DNA of 64,000 bases from Kiloniella laminariae DSM 19542 (GTDB lineage: Bacteria; Pseudomonadota; Alphaproteobacteria; Kiloniellales; Kiloniellaceae). The translations under genes and the position numbers were made by a program. Of this stretch, positions 1-9,287 are shown one piece after another (positions within the stretch are counted from its first letter, which is position 1; the number at the start of each line of letters is the position of its first letter). Where the stretch lies: the NCBI RefSeq assembly GCF_000374005.1, contig NZ_KB893167.1:213985-277984 (forward strand). Reading direction: 5' to 3'. The notes under the pieces were generated by a model. That model was not told the DNA's origin and did not search any database. It saw only the letters and a program-made list of their open reading frames with translations.

Positions 1-411
1 CAGAAGGATGATGTCAAAGCTGTTTTAACCGGACTGGATTTGGATTCCGAAATTCAGGATTCCATGCTTGAAATCTGGAACAAATCGGATCTTCTTTCGG
101 AAGAAGCCAGGATCGCTCTGGGCATACAGGCCGAGCATAACGAACTGACAATGCTCTGTTCGGCGGTAACTGGACAGGGGTGTTCTGAACTTCTGCTCAA
201 GATTGACGAGATCCTGCAAACGCAGGATCAGGTGGTTGAATTCGATATTTCCTATCAGAATGGCGCTGCCCTTTCCTGGCTTCATGAACATGGTGAGGTT
301 CTGGAACAGGAGCATCATGAAGAGGGGGTGAGGATATCTCTTTCAATTTCCCAGGCAGAGATGGACAAGTTTGAAAGTAAGTTCCGTATTCCGCATCTGG
401 GCAAGGAATAA
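1..411 (+). CDS. hflX: GTPase HflX, C-terminal part (5' end outside window)
   Basis: This is the last 136 codons of a ribosome-associated GTPase of the HflX (Obg-HflX) family, open at the left edge of the window. The guanine-specificity motif G4 is visible as WNKSD (about residues 24-28 of the fragment), and a G5-like SAVTGQG follows. The C-terminal domain after it resembles the HflX tail. HflX splits or rescues stalled 70S ribosomes, particularly under heat stress (family knowledge). It lies directly upstream of the heat-shock groESL operon on the same strand, but that operon has its own promoter and CIRCE element, so cotranscription is not required. The N-terminal domain and the P-loop are not visible. 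Confidence 0.85.
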   Translation, partial: QKDDVKAVLTGLDLDSEIQDSMLEIWNKSDLLSEEARIALGIQAEHNELTMLCSAVTGQGCSELLLKIDEILQTQDQVVEFDISYQNGAALSWLHEHGEVLEQEHHEEGVRISLSISQAEMDKFESKFRIPHLGKE

Positions 412-453
412 GCCGGATTTTCCATTTTTTGAGATGTTTTTTTATGTCTCGAG

Positions 454-482
454 TTGACATCCGGCACCCCTCATCCTATATC
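454..482 (+). promoter_or_regulatory. groESL sigma70-type promoter
   Basis: A perfect -35 box TTGACA (454-459) is followed by a 17-nt spacer and a -10-like TATATC (477-482). The predicted transcription start falls at about 489, inside the adjacent CIRCE element, which is the usual geometry for HrcA repression. Confidence 0.75.
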
Positions 483-486
483 GCTG

Positions 487-513
487 TTAGCACTCATCAA
501 GCGAGAGTGCTAA
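487..513 (+). promoter_or_regulatory. CIRCE element (HrcA operator) of groESL
   Basis: A perfect inverted repeat TTAGCACTC (487-495), 9-nt spacer, GAGTGCTAA (505-513) matches the CIRCE consensus exactly. It is the binding site of the heat-shock repressor HrcA and would also form a stem-loop in the groES leader mRNA. hrcA itself is not in this window. Confidence 0.95.
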
Positions 514-583
514 CAATTAAAAAAACTCTCGCTGTTGTGTGTCCGAAATTCAATTTTAATCCCACTCTGGATGGAGCTAATCC

Positions 584-871
584 ATGAACTTTAAGCCTCT
601 TCACGATCGTGTCGTAGTTGAGCCACTGGACCAGGAAGAAAAAACTTCCGGCGGCATCATCATTCCTGACACTGCAAAAGAAAAACCAATGCAGGGTAAA
701 GTAACTGCCGTTGGTACTGGCTCTCGTGGCGAAGATGGTAAAGTTGTTCCACTCGACGTTAAAGAGGGCGACACCGTCCTTTATGGAAAATGGTCCGGTA
801 CCGAAGTCAAGCTTGGCGGCAAAACACTGCTGATCATGCGTGAGTCCGACATTATGGGCATCCTTCAGTAA
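584..871 (+). CDS. groES: co-chaperonin GroES
   Basis: This 95-residue protein has the usual GroES length and the conserved start ([12 protein letters not shown]). The mobile-loop region (about residues 17-32: [12 protein letters not shown]) and the C-terminal [10 protein letters not shown] pattern are present. GroES forms the heptameric lid of the GroEL folding chamber in the cytoplasm. The gene is first in a two-gene operon, 31 bp ahead of groEL, behind a sigma70-type promoter and a perfect CIRCE operator. The ATG is preceded by a purine-rich GGAG-type ribosome binding site. Confidence 0.98.
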   Translation: MNFKPLHDRVVVEPLDQEEKTSGGIIIPDTAKEKPMQGKVTAVGTGSRGEDGKVVPLDVKEGDTVLYGKWSGTEVKLGGKTLLIMRESDIMGILQ

Positions 872-896
872 ATCTGGATCCGAGTTTAAGGAATAG

Positions 897-2558
<1,662 letters not shown>

Positions 2559-2588
2559 GCCTGCCAGACCAGACGTTCACGTTATTGG

Positions 2589-2620
2589 AAAGGGAGGCTT
2601 CGGCCTCCCTTTCTTTATTT
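2589..2620 (+). terminator. intrinsic terminator of groESL
   Basis: A 10-bp perfect stem AAAGGGAGGC / GCCTCCCTTT (2589-2598 and 2603-2612) closes on a TTCG tetraloop and is followed by a T-rich run. It sits 30 bp after the groEL stop. Confidence 0.93.
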
Positions 2621-2649
2621 TGTGCCCTAATTTGACCAAAAGCAGAAAC

Positions 2650-2949
2650 TCAAATATCAGGAATATGTTTTCCTGTACCATCTCCTGCAGCTCGCCATTT
2701 TCGTGCCCGGTTTGTCGCCATTTTTCTGTTGATCTCTTCTGAAAATGTGAGGTCATACTGCGCAAGCAACCTCTTCAAAAGGATGACAACATCAGCTGTT
2801 TCCTTGCCGATTTCGCTTTTGTCACCAGTTTTGACCGCCTCAAGTAATTCGGTCATCTCCTGCATGGCTCTGGTGACGAGCTTGACGGGATCGTCTACAG
2901 GGCCAAATGTTTCCTCTGCCCAAAGACATATACTTTTCTGGGTCTCCAT
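2650..2949 (-). CDS. MazG-like nucleotide pyrophosphohydrolase
   Basis: A 99-residue all-alpha protein resembling small MazG-like NTP pyrophosphohydrolases. Acidic metal-binding motifs are visible as ExxE within REMTELLEAV-like sequence (about residues 31-39) and ETADVV (about 50-55). The C-terminus has the NRKMATNRARKW pattern common in small house-cleaning MazG relatives, including phage ones. The likely role is hydrolysis of non-canonical or excess (d)NTPs to monophosphates; the exact substrate cannot be read from sequence. It is 53 bp downstream of umuC on the same strand and may be read through from the SOS promoter, which would place nucleotide-pool cleaning with translesion synthesis. 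That link is inference. Confidence 0.72.
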   Translation of the reverse strand: METQKSICLWAEETFGPVDDPVKLVTRAMQEMTELLEAVKTGDKSEIGKETADVVILLKRLLAQYDLTFSEEINRKMATNRARKWRAAGDGTGKHIPDI

Positions 2950-3002
2950 CTGGTTCCTTTCAATACAAATAAGTTGAGAACAATCAACTGACCTACACCG
3001 TT

Positions 3003-4274
3003 TTAGCCTTTAACCTGTAACAGGCCAGACCATTGTGTTGTATAGCCTTGTGATCTTAAATTCTGGTTCATTTTCCAGCAGTCATAATGGTCTCGGGTGC
3101 CATAGTGTATGGCGGCATTCCCAAAATCCCTGTCGATAAGGTCGAGAGCGCAGGACAGCTTTTCTGATTTTTGATCCTGGGGGGAGAATAGACTGTTTTG
3201 TACTGATTTTTCATTTTCGAGATCAAGAAGAAAAAGTCCTGCTTTTTTATAAGAGTAACCCTCTCTGTATATCTCCCTGATACCTGCCAGCGCTGCTTTG
3301 GTAATCTCACCTGTGCTTCTGTTGGCAGTTGGCAAGCCCATAACGATATTCGGGCGATACTGTGGAGCATCCGGTTTATGCCGGTTTGTGCGCAGAAAAA
3401 CCGAGACGGTTCGGCAAAGCATCTTCCCCCGAAGGAGTTTCTGGCTGGCAAGCTTACAGAACACACTTACGGCCTCGTCAAGTTCTTCACGCTTTGTGAC
3501 GAGAGAACCAAAAGACCGGGAAACCAGGACACTTTTTCGATCCTCAGGGTAATCATCCAGCTGTATACAAGCTATACCCCGAAGCTCCTGATGAATACGC
3601 AGACCTGTCACCCCCATCGCTTTTCGAACCAGAGCAGGAGGGAGATTGTAAAAATCCTGTGCCGTTTGGACAGCAAATTCTTCCAACTTCTGAGCAGAGC
3701 GAGAGCCAATTCCCCATAGATATCGTACATCGGTTTTCTCCAGAGCAGATTGTTTTCTATCAGGAGGTCTCAGATTCAGGGTCCCCCCCGTTTCGGGAGT
3801 CTTCTTTGCCAGCTGGTTGGCCAGTTTGGCGAGAGTTTTGCTCTCCCCGATACCAATGGAGACAGGCATGCCTGTCGAGGTGAGAATCTTGACCCGCAGG
3901 TCACGGGCAAAGGTTTCAAGATCGCTTTCCGGCAAGTCAGGTAAAGAGATAAACCATTCATCTATGGAGTAGGGTTCCACCTGTGGGCAGACTTCTTCGA
4001 GCAGATCCTGTACACGTTCGGAGATGTTTCCGTATAGGGGATAGTTGGACGAAAAGACCCGAACCCCGGATGTCTCTATCATCGGTTTGATTTTGAAGTA
4101 GGGAGCGCCCATGGGAATCCCCAGGGCCTTGGCTTCATCAGAGCGGGAAATGAGGCAGCCGTCGTTGTTGCTGAGAACAACAATCGGTTTATCTGCGAGC
4201 CAGGGTTTGAAAAGACGTTCGCAGGAGGCGTAAAAATTATTGCAGTCAACCAAAGCAAAAATTGGTTTGTTCAT
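3003..4274 (-). CDS. umuC: Y-family DNA polymerase V catalytic subunit UmuC
   Basis: Starting at the ATG that overlaps the umuD stop (ATGA), the protein is 423 residues, essentially the length of E. coli UmuC. Y-family catalytic acids are visible: Asp10 in ALVDCNNFYASCE and Asp105-Glu106 in YSIDE. Steric-gate region residues and helix-hairpin-helix and little-finger regions follow. UmuC with UmuD'2 performs error-prone translesion synthesis. The residue after SIDE is Trp (SIDEWF), where family members normally have a small residue; see findings. An upstream in-frame ATG at 4322 would add 16 residues lying inside umuD and is unlikely. Translation is coupled to umuD. Confidence 0.95.
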   Translation of the reverse strand: MNKPIFALVDCNNFYASCERLFKPWLADKPIVVLSNNDGCLISRSDEAKALGIPMGAPYFKIKPMIETSGVRVFSSNYPLYGNISERVQDLLEEVCPQVEPYSIDEWFISLPDLPESDLETFARDLRVKILTSTGMPVSIGIGESKTLAKLANQLAKKTPETGGTLNLRPPDRKQSALEKTDVRYLWGIGSRSAQKLEEFAVQTAQDFYNLPPALVRKAMGVTGLRIHQELRGIACIQLDDYPEDRKSVLVSRSFGSLVTKREELDEAVSVFCKLASQKLLRGKMLCRTVSVFLRTNRHKPDAPQYRPNIVMGLPTANRSTGEITKAALAGIREIYREGYSYKKAGLFLLDLENEKSVQNSLFSPQDQKSEKLSCALDLIDRDFGNAAIHYGTRDHYDCWKMNQNLRSQGYTTQWSGLLQVKG

Positions 4275-4684
4275 GGAACCAGGCGCCGGATTACGCCAAC
4301 AGCTGTTCCCCAGATCTGGCAATCTGTGCGGTGGGTTAACTGGATCGGTTCATAGTCCTTGTGCGCAGGGACAAGTGCCCAGCGGTTATTTTCTTCCATC
4401 AGGTATTTGACAGTGAAATCCCCATCGATCACAGCAAGAACAATCTGTTTGTGTGCTGGTTTGATGCTGCGGTCTACGACCAGTATATCCCCGTCATAAA
4501 TACCTGCCTCTGTCATGGAATGCCCGCTTACTCTGACAAAAAAGCTGGCTGCTGGGCGCTCGATCAAATAGTCATTTAAATCCAGTGCACATTCCATATG
4601 GTCTGCTGCCGGCGAGGGGAAACCTGCCGATACAGATGTAAAGAACGGAAGTGTTTTTTTTGAATCAGAAATGATTGAGAACAT
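4271..4684 (-). CDS. umuD: SOS mutagenesis protein UmuD (self-cleaving)
   Basis: A LexA/UmuD-type serine-lysine autoprotease. Counting from the ATG at 4684 (137 residues, close to the E. coli length) the cleavage site is Ala20-Gly21 (SAGFPSPA), the nucleophile Ser56 (GHSMTEAG) and the general base Lys93 (FTVKYL). RecA-stimulated cleavage yields UmuD', the Pol V subunit. The ORF can also start at an ATG at 4699 (142 residues). Neither start has a recognisable Shine-Dalgarno sequence, and an SOS box overlaps the start region, so the message may be leaderless or begin between the two ATGs. It overlaps umuC by 4 bases. Confidence 0.92.
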   Translation of the reverse strand: MFSIISDSKKTLPFFTSVSAGFPSPAADHMECALDLNDYLIERPAASFFVRVSGHSMTEAGIYDGDILVVDRSIKPAHKQIVLAVIDGDFTVKYLMEENNRWALVPAHKDYEPIQLTHRTDCQIWGTAVGVIRRLVP

Positions 4685-4693
4685 AAAGTGAAC
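4679..4693 (-). promoter_or_regulatory. SOS box (alphaproteobacterial LexA operator) of umuDC
   Basis: Read on the minus strand the sequence is GTTC-N7-GTTC, the direct-repeat LexA box of Alphaproteobacteria (established knowledge), with no mismatch in either half. A TTGATC-N17-TATGTT promoter lies immediately upstream, so the operator begins within its -10 element. It also covers the ATG at 4684. Confidence 0.85.
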
Positions 4694-4872
4694 ATACAAA
4701 ATATTTTATATTCGATCAAACTGTATATTTTCCTAATCCTCTCTGTTGATGAGAGCGTGTTTTAATGATTTTGCAAGAGAAGCATGTTCTTATGGACCTG
4801 GAAATATCTCGTGTTTATTTCCATTTTTTGGAGAAGGCAGTAAAATTCCCCTGAAAGAAAAAGGAAAAACAC

Positions 4873-5898
4873 ATGACGGACCTGAGCAGTTTCATTAATG
4901 CCCTCCCGAAAGCAGAGCTTCATCTCCACCTTGAGGGATCCCTTGAGCCGGAAATGATGATGGATCTGGCAAAGAGGAACGACATAGATCTTCCCTATAA
5001 AAATGTTGAAGAGATTCGTCAGGCCTATGCCTTTACCAATCTCCAGGATTTTCTGGATATTTATTACAAAGGTATGAGTGTCCTTCAGACCGAAGAGGAC
5101 TTTTATGACCTGACCCTGGCCTATCTTGAGAAGGTTTCCCGGGAAGGGGTGGTTCATGCGGAAGTGTTTTATGACCCACAGGGGCATACAGGCCGGGGGA
5201 TACCTTTTTCCGTGGTTACAAATGGCATTTTACGCGCGCTTGATGATGGCCGTGAAAATTATGGGGTCAGCTCAGAGCTGATCATGTCTTTTCTGCGTCA
5301 CCTGAGCGAAGAGGAGGCTTTCGCGACCTTGCGCGAGGCAGAGCCCTGGTTTGATGGACGTATTATTGGTGTCGGGCTGGATTCTAGTGAACTGGGACAT
5401 CCGCCCTCAAAGTTTCAGCGCGTTTTCGCTGCGGCGCGGGAAATGGATCTTTTATTGGTTGCTCACGCCGGGGAAGAGGGGCCGTCGGCTTATGTTCGCG
5501 AGGCTGTCGAGCTCCTGAAAATTGACCGCCTAGATCACGGGAACAGAACTCTCGAGGATATCGAACTGACAGAAACGCTCGCTCGATCAGGGATAACCTT
5601 TACCGTCTGTCCGCTTTCCAACCTGAAGCTTTGCGGTGTCCCGGACATGAAAGAGCATCCCCTGCGCAGGATGATGGATGCAGGTTTGAAGGTGACGGTT
5701 AACTCTGACGACCCGGCTTATTTTGGGGGCTATATGACGGCAAATTTTTTATCTGTGGCCCAGGCTCTTGATCTTTCAAAACAGGATATCGCTCAGTTGT
5801 GCCGTAATTCAATTGTCGGCTCTTTTTTGACTGAGGGGGAAAAAGCAGTGCATATTGCTACTATAGATCAGGTTCTGCTTCAGCCTTGGGATTGTTAG
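4873..5898 (+). CDS. adenine deaminase (adenosine-deaminase superfamily)
   Basis: A 341-residue amidohydrolase of the adenosine deaminase family. Zinc ligands His17 and His19 (HLHLEGS), His198 with the HAGEE block, and the terminal Asp279-Asp280 in NSDDPAYFGGY are all present. The ELGHPPSKF segment and the SDDPAYFGGY motif are features I associate with the adenine-preferring branch (fungal Aah1-like, EC 3.5.4.2) rather than true adenosine deaminases, which usually have a TDDP motif. The likely role is purine salvage, adenine to hypoxanthine plus ammonia. A good AAGGAAAAA ribosome site precedes the ATG. It is monocistronic or weakly linked to the following phosphatase. Confidence 0.85.
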   Translation: MTDLSSFINALPKAELHLHLEGSLEPEMMMDLAKRNDIDLPYKNVEEIRQAYAFTNLQDFLDIYYKGMSVLQTEEDFYDLTLAYLEKVSREGVVHAEVFYDPQGHTGRGIPFSVVTNGILRALDDGRENYGVSSELIMSFLRHLSEEEAFATLREAEPWFDGRIIGVGLDSSELGHPPSKFQRVFAAAREMDLLLVAHAGEEGPSAYVREAVELLKIDRLDHGNRTLEDIELTETLARSGITFTVCPLSNLKLCGVPDMKEHPLRRMMDAGLKVTVNSDDPAYFGGYMTANFLSVAQALDLSKQDIAQLCRNSIVGSFLTEGEKAVHIATIDQVLLQPWDC

Positions 5899-5990
5899 TT
5901 GGGTTATTGAAAAGCAAATAAGAGATTAAATTAAAACAACAGGATATCGTCATATTTTGACACAACAACGCAATTTCCGTAGAAGAGCAG

Positions 5991-6815
5991 ATGTTCATAA
6001 AACTTGATCAAATTCCTTCTTTTCTTAAAGATGTCGCCGAAACTGAAATCATGCCCCGCTTTCGCAATTTGGCGCAGGGGGAGGTGTTGCAGAAAAAAGG
6101 TGGTGAAACAGTTACCATTGCTGATCTGGAAGCGGAAAAACATCTGTCTCGTCTGCTGTTGAACCTTTTCCCTGGTAGCTATGTGATTGGTGAGGAAAAG
6201 GCGGCAGAACAACCTGGCCTTCTAAACAATTTACCGGATGAAAAGCTTGTTTGGGTAATTGACCCGATTGATGGCACCAATAACTTTGCCAGAGGCAGCG
6301 AAACCTTTCGAACCATGCTGGCTCTGTTATACCAGGGGGAAACGATTGCCGCCTGGATTTACGATCCAGTAAGGAACGTTCTGCTGGAGGCGCAAAAAGG
6401 AGAGGGAGCTCGACTTGACGGGCAAGCTCTTGTCTTGAGTATACCTTTTCCTCTGCAATCGTCTGATTGCATCGGCACATTACATGGGTCTGAAAATAGT
6501 GACCCTGTTCTGGCCAAAACAGTCGAGAGAAATCGGAATCAACTGAATGTTGTCAGGACGTTGCGCTGTGCCGGTGCTGATTATGAACGCTTGTCCTGTA
6601 GCGAGACCCACTTCGCCCTGTTTACCCGCTTGATGCCCTGGGATCACCTGCCGGGCATATTGATCCATCAGGAAGCCGGAGGCTATAGCGCCTGTCTCGA
6701 TGGAGAAGCATACCGAGCAGATTCTTATGCCAAGGAAGGTCTGTTACTGGCACCAAACAGGCAGATCTGGACCGAAATCCGGGACGTTTTGGTGCCTGCC
6801 GTTCCCGGGAAATGA
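5991..6815 (+). CDS. inositol-monophosphatase family phosphatase
   Basis: A 274-residue member of the Mg2+-dependent, lithium-sensitive phosphatase family (IMPase/CysQ/SuhB). The first metal-binding motif is the classic DPIDGTNNFARG (about residue 91 onward), preceded by a GEE acidic motif (about residues 64-66). The second signature appears as MPWDHLPG, where most members have WDxAAG; the missing Ala and the Pro are deviations. Substrates in the family include inositol phosphates, PAP and sugar bisphosphates, and the specific one cannot be called. It lies 92 bp after the adenine deaminase gene on the same strand, so a PAP/nucleotide role is possible but unproven. Confidence 0.85.
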   Translation: MFIKLDQIPSFLKDVAETEIMPRFRNLAQGEVLQKKGGETVTIADLEAEKHLSRLLLNLFPGSYVIGEEKAAEQPGLLNNLPDEKLVWVIDPIDGTNNFARGSETFRTMLALLYQGETIAAWIYDPVRNVLLEAQKGEGARLDGQALVLSIPFPLQSSDCIGTLHGSENSDPVLAKTVERNRNQLNVVRTLRCAGADYERLSCSETHFALFTRLMPWDHLPGILIHQEAGGYSACLDGEAYRADSYAKEGLLLAPNRQIWTEIRDVLVPAVPGK

Positions 6816-6935
6816 AATCTTTGGCCTTATGGCTTCCGGTGGCTAAATAAATCATGAATACTTCGTCCTGTGGCGAAGCATATTTCAGAGAAGGTCTGCT
6901 ATAAAATTGTCTCTATAACCTAAGGAGATAATTTT

Positions 6936-7265
6936 ATGATTACGTGTTTTATTCGCTATGAAATCGACCCTTATAAAAAGGATCAGTTTGATATCTATGC
7001 CAGAAACTGGGGGCAGGCTATTCCACAGTGCGGCGCCGACCTTATCGGTTATTACTCCCCTCATGAAGGTTCCGCAACCACAGCTTATGGGGTTTATAAC
7101 ATAAAGGACCTTGCCGAGTATGAAGCCTATCGTGCCCGGTTGATGGCCCATCCTCTTGGGAAAGAGAATTACGAGTTTGCCAAAGGTGAACGGTTTATTC
7201 TCAAGGAAGATCGCCTGTTTTTAAAGCTGGCATCGGCACCTCATACCCCGTTGAGGACAAAATGA
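6936..7265 (+). CDS. NIPSNAP family protein
   Basis: A 109-residue single-domain dimeric alpha/beta-barrel-type protein. It starts with the NIPSNAP-like MITCFIRYEIDPYKKDQF pattern and has the RLMAHPLGKENYEF segment typical of the family. No catalytic residues are known for the family; members often sit beside small monooxygenases. A very strong ribosome site (TAAGGAG, 8 bases before the ATG) suggests efficient translation. Its stop overlaps the start of the next gene by 4 bases (ATGA), so the two are translationally coupled. Confidence 0.78.
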   Translation: MITCFIRYEIDPYKKDQFDIYARNWGQAIPQCGADLIGYYSPHEGSATTAYGVYNIKDLAEYEAYRARLMAHPLGKENYEFAKGERFILKEDRLFLKLASAPHTPLRTK

Positions 7266-7606
7266 TTGCGGTTATTTTTGAAGTCTGGCCCGCAGCGGGG
7301 CAGCAGGAGGACTATCTTGGCCTGGCAGCGGCGTTGAAGGCAGATCTTGATGGAATGGACGGATTTATTTCCATTGAACGCTTTCAGAGCCTGACGACAG
7401 AAGGGAAGCTCCTTTCCCTGTCATTCTGGCGGGATGAACAGGCTGTCACCAACTGGCGTAATCACGGGAAGCATCGCGGTACACAGGGAAAAGGTCGTGC
7501 CGGGGTTTTTTCTGATTATCGCTTGCGGGTTGCCGAGGTGAAGCGGGATTACGGGATGTTTGAGAGAGAAGAGGCCCCCAAGGATTCCCGAAAAGTTTTT
7601 CCATGA
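7262..7606 (+). CDS. antibiotic biosynthesis monooxygenase (ABM) domain protein
   Basis: A 114-residue protein matching the ABM/YgiN-like ferredoxin-fold family. An N-terminal IAVIFEVWPAAGQ strand, DGMDGFISIERFQS and SFWRDEQAVTNWRNH are diagnostic (heme-degrading IsdG and YgiN relatives share this pattern). Cofactor-free oxidation of a small aromatic, or simply ligand binding, is the family role; the substrate is unknown. It overlaps the preceding NIPSNAP gene by ATGA, and both proteins adopt the dimeric alpha+beta barrel fold, so a hetero-oligomer is conceivable. An intrinsic terminator lies about 50 bp downstream. Confidence 0.8.
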   Translation: MIAVIFEVWPAAGQQEDYLGLAAALKADLDGMDGFISIERFQSLTTEGKLLSLSFWRDEQAVTNWRNHGKHRGTQGKGRAGVFSDYRLRVAEVKRDYGMFEREEAPKDSRKVFP

Positions 7607-7655
7607 CTGGAAAAGCAAGCTGCTTCTGATCATTTCTCTTTTTATAAAAGAGTAT

Positions 7656-7694
7656 AAAAAACCGGAAAGGATTTTTCTTTTCCGGTTTTTATTT
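7656..7694 (+). terminator. intrinsic terminator after ABM gene
   Basis: The stem AAAAACCGGAAA (7656-7667) pairs with TTTCCGGTTTTT (7679-7690) and is followed by ATTTT. The symmetrical A and T flanks would let it work in both directions. Confidence 0.85.
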
Positions 7695-7801
7695 TCAGAT
7701 TCGTCTTTTCAGACTTTTCTTTGACAGGTCAAAGGATTACTGAAACTGTTGTCGTTGTCTCATCTTGCTTCTTGCCATTTTCAAACAGACTTGTGGATAT
7801 T

Positions 7802-8683
7802 ATGATCGCTGAAATTCTTGGAATTATTGCACCAGTACTCATTTGTATCGCGATTGGTTTCATCTGGGCAAAAGCCGGACGGAAATTTGATACGCCGATG
7901 GTCACTTTTCTGGTGACCTATTTCAGTACGCCAGCCCTTGTTTTCTATACACTTTCAACTGTCGATCTCTCTCTTGATGCTCTGTTTGCCATGGGGGGGG
8001 CCGCTGTTGCTGCCAATATCCTTTTCGCGGTACTTGGTGCAGCCTGTTTATCTATCGCAGGATTATCGCAAAGAACATTTCTCCAGTCACTGACCTGGCC
8101 GAATGTCGGCAATATTGGCCTGCCGCTTTGTCTGCTGGCTTTTGGCGAGGAAGGCCTGGCTCTGGCGATCGGTTTTTTCGCGGTTTATGTGGTGATCCAG
8201 CTTACAATCGGCGTTGCTTTTGTTTCCGGACAATTCACGGCAAAATCTCTGATCTCCATGCCGATTATTCCGGCAACGGTTATTGCCATGGTGATACTTG
8301 TCTGGGGGATATCGGTTCCGCAATGGATTTTAAGTACTACCAAACTTATCGGCGACCTAACCATTCCCCTGATGTTGATTACCCTGGGGGTCTCTCTGGC
8401 CAGTCTCAAGGTTGTCAACGTCACGCGTAGTATCTGGCTGGCTCTTTTTAGACTGGGTATTGGTTTCGCTGTTGGTCTCGCGGTCTCCTGGGGACTGGAT
8501 CTTGAAGGCGTTGCAAGAGGCGTGGTTATCTTGCAGTGTGCTTTGCCCGTTGCCGTATTCTGTTATCTTTTTGCTCAACTCTATAATCGGCAGCCTGAAG
8601 AAGTTGCCAGCCTCGTGGTTATATCCACAACCCTGTCTATCGCAAGCTTGCCTGTTTTGATGTGGTATGTCCTCCAGGCCTAG
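7802..8683 (+). CDS. AEC family (auxin efflux carrier-like) transporter
   Basis: A 293-residue integral membrane protein with about ten hydrophobic segments, starting MIAEILGIIAPVL. It resembles bacterial AEC/MdcF-like permeases, with PALVFYTLS and NVGNIGLPL typical of the two pseudo-repeats. These carriers export or exchange small organic acids; the substrate cannot be assigned. The reading frame is open further upstream (to 7721), but that extension would add a 27-residue polar stretch before the first membrane segment, so the ATG at 7802 is preferred. No clear operon partner. Confidence 0.82.
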   Translation: MIAEILGIIAPVLICIAIGFIWAKAGRKFDTPMVTFLVTYFSTPALVFYTLSTVDLSLDALFAMGGAAVAANILFAVLGAACLSIAGLSQRTFLQSLTWPNVGNIGLPLCLLAFGEEGLALAIGFFAVYVVIQLTIGVAFVSGQFTAKSLISMPIIPATVIAMVILVWGISVPQWILSTTKLIGDLTIPLMLITLGVSLASLKVVNVTRSIWLALFRLGIGFAVGLAVSWGLDLEGVARGVVILQCALPVAVFCYLFAQLYNRQPEEVASLVVISTTLSIASLPVLMWYVLQA

Positions 8684-8754
8684 GAAAAAGACCTAAAGGG
8701 TAATAACTGGACGAGGTTTATAAATTCCCCATTCGTGTGCAGGTTATTTAAATA

Positions 8755-9285
8755 GTGTTTAAGACCAAAGACATTCTGGATTGTTCCGAGACCGGGGCTG
8801 TTACCCGTCACTGGCTTTCCTTAAGCAAGATAGGTTCGGTTCCCAGTTTGGAGGACATGGATCCCGTCCGTTTCCCCAAGGCACTTCCTCATATATCTCT
8901 TTTTAAATACGATCCGGATGGCGATGATTATTACTGTCGTCTTGCCGGGGAGGATGTTTCAGATGCCCATGCCGAGAGAATGAAGGGCAAGTATCTTTCA
9001 GTGCTTTATCCGGATGAGCAGTTCAGAACAATCAGAACACACTGGAATTCTGTGCGCTCAAGGAAAGAAGCCCTGATCGTTTCTTGTGAACTTCACCACT
9101 CGGTTAAAATCATTCCCTCCCTGCATGTAATTCTGCCTCTGAAAGAAGCTGACAGGAGCGAGTTTATCATGAGCATTTCTGTCTATCGATATGATGTGGA
9201 ATATTTTCATAAAGATGATGTCAGCAGAACCTATAGCTATAGCTATATTACGGATGAAATCAGACAGTTCCTTTTGAGCAGATAA
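8755..9285 (+). CDS. PAS_5-type PAS domain protein
   Basis: A 176-residue soluble protein that fits the alphaproteobacterial PAS_5 family (PF07310-type). It has the HWLSLSKIGSVPSLEDMDP opening and the LPHISLFKYDPDGDDYYCRLAG core, followed by a strand-rich C-terminal half. PAS domains bind small ligands or mediate dimer contacts. These stand-alone proteins have no attached output domain and no assigned function. The start is GTG at 8755 with only a weak ribosome site. The gene converges on mazG with a gap of 2 bases. Confidence 0.72.
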   Translation: MFKTKDILDCSETGAVTRHWLSLSKIGSVPSLEDMDPVRFPKALPHISLFKYDPDGDDYYCRLAGEDVSDAHAERMKGKYLSVLYPDEQFRTIRTHWNSVRSRKEALIVSCELHHSVKIIPSLHVILPLKEADRSEFIMSISVYRYDVEYFHKDDVSRTYSYSYITDEIRQFLLSR

Positions 9286-9287
9286 TT

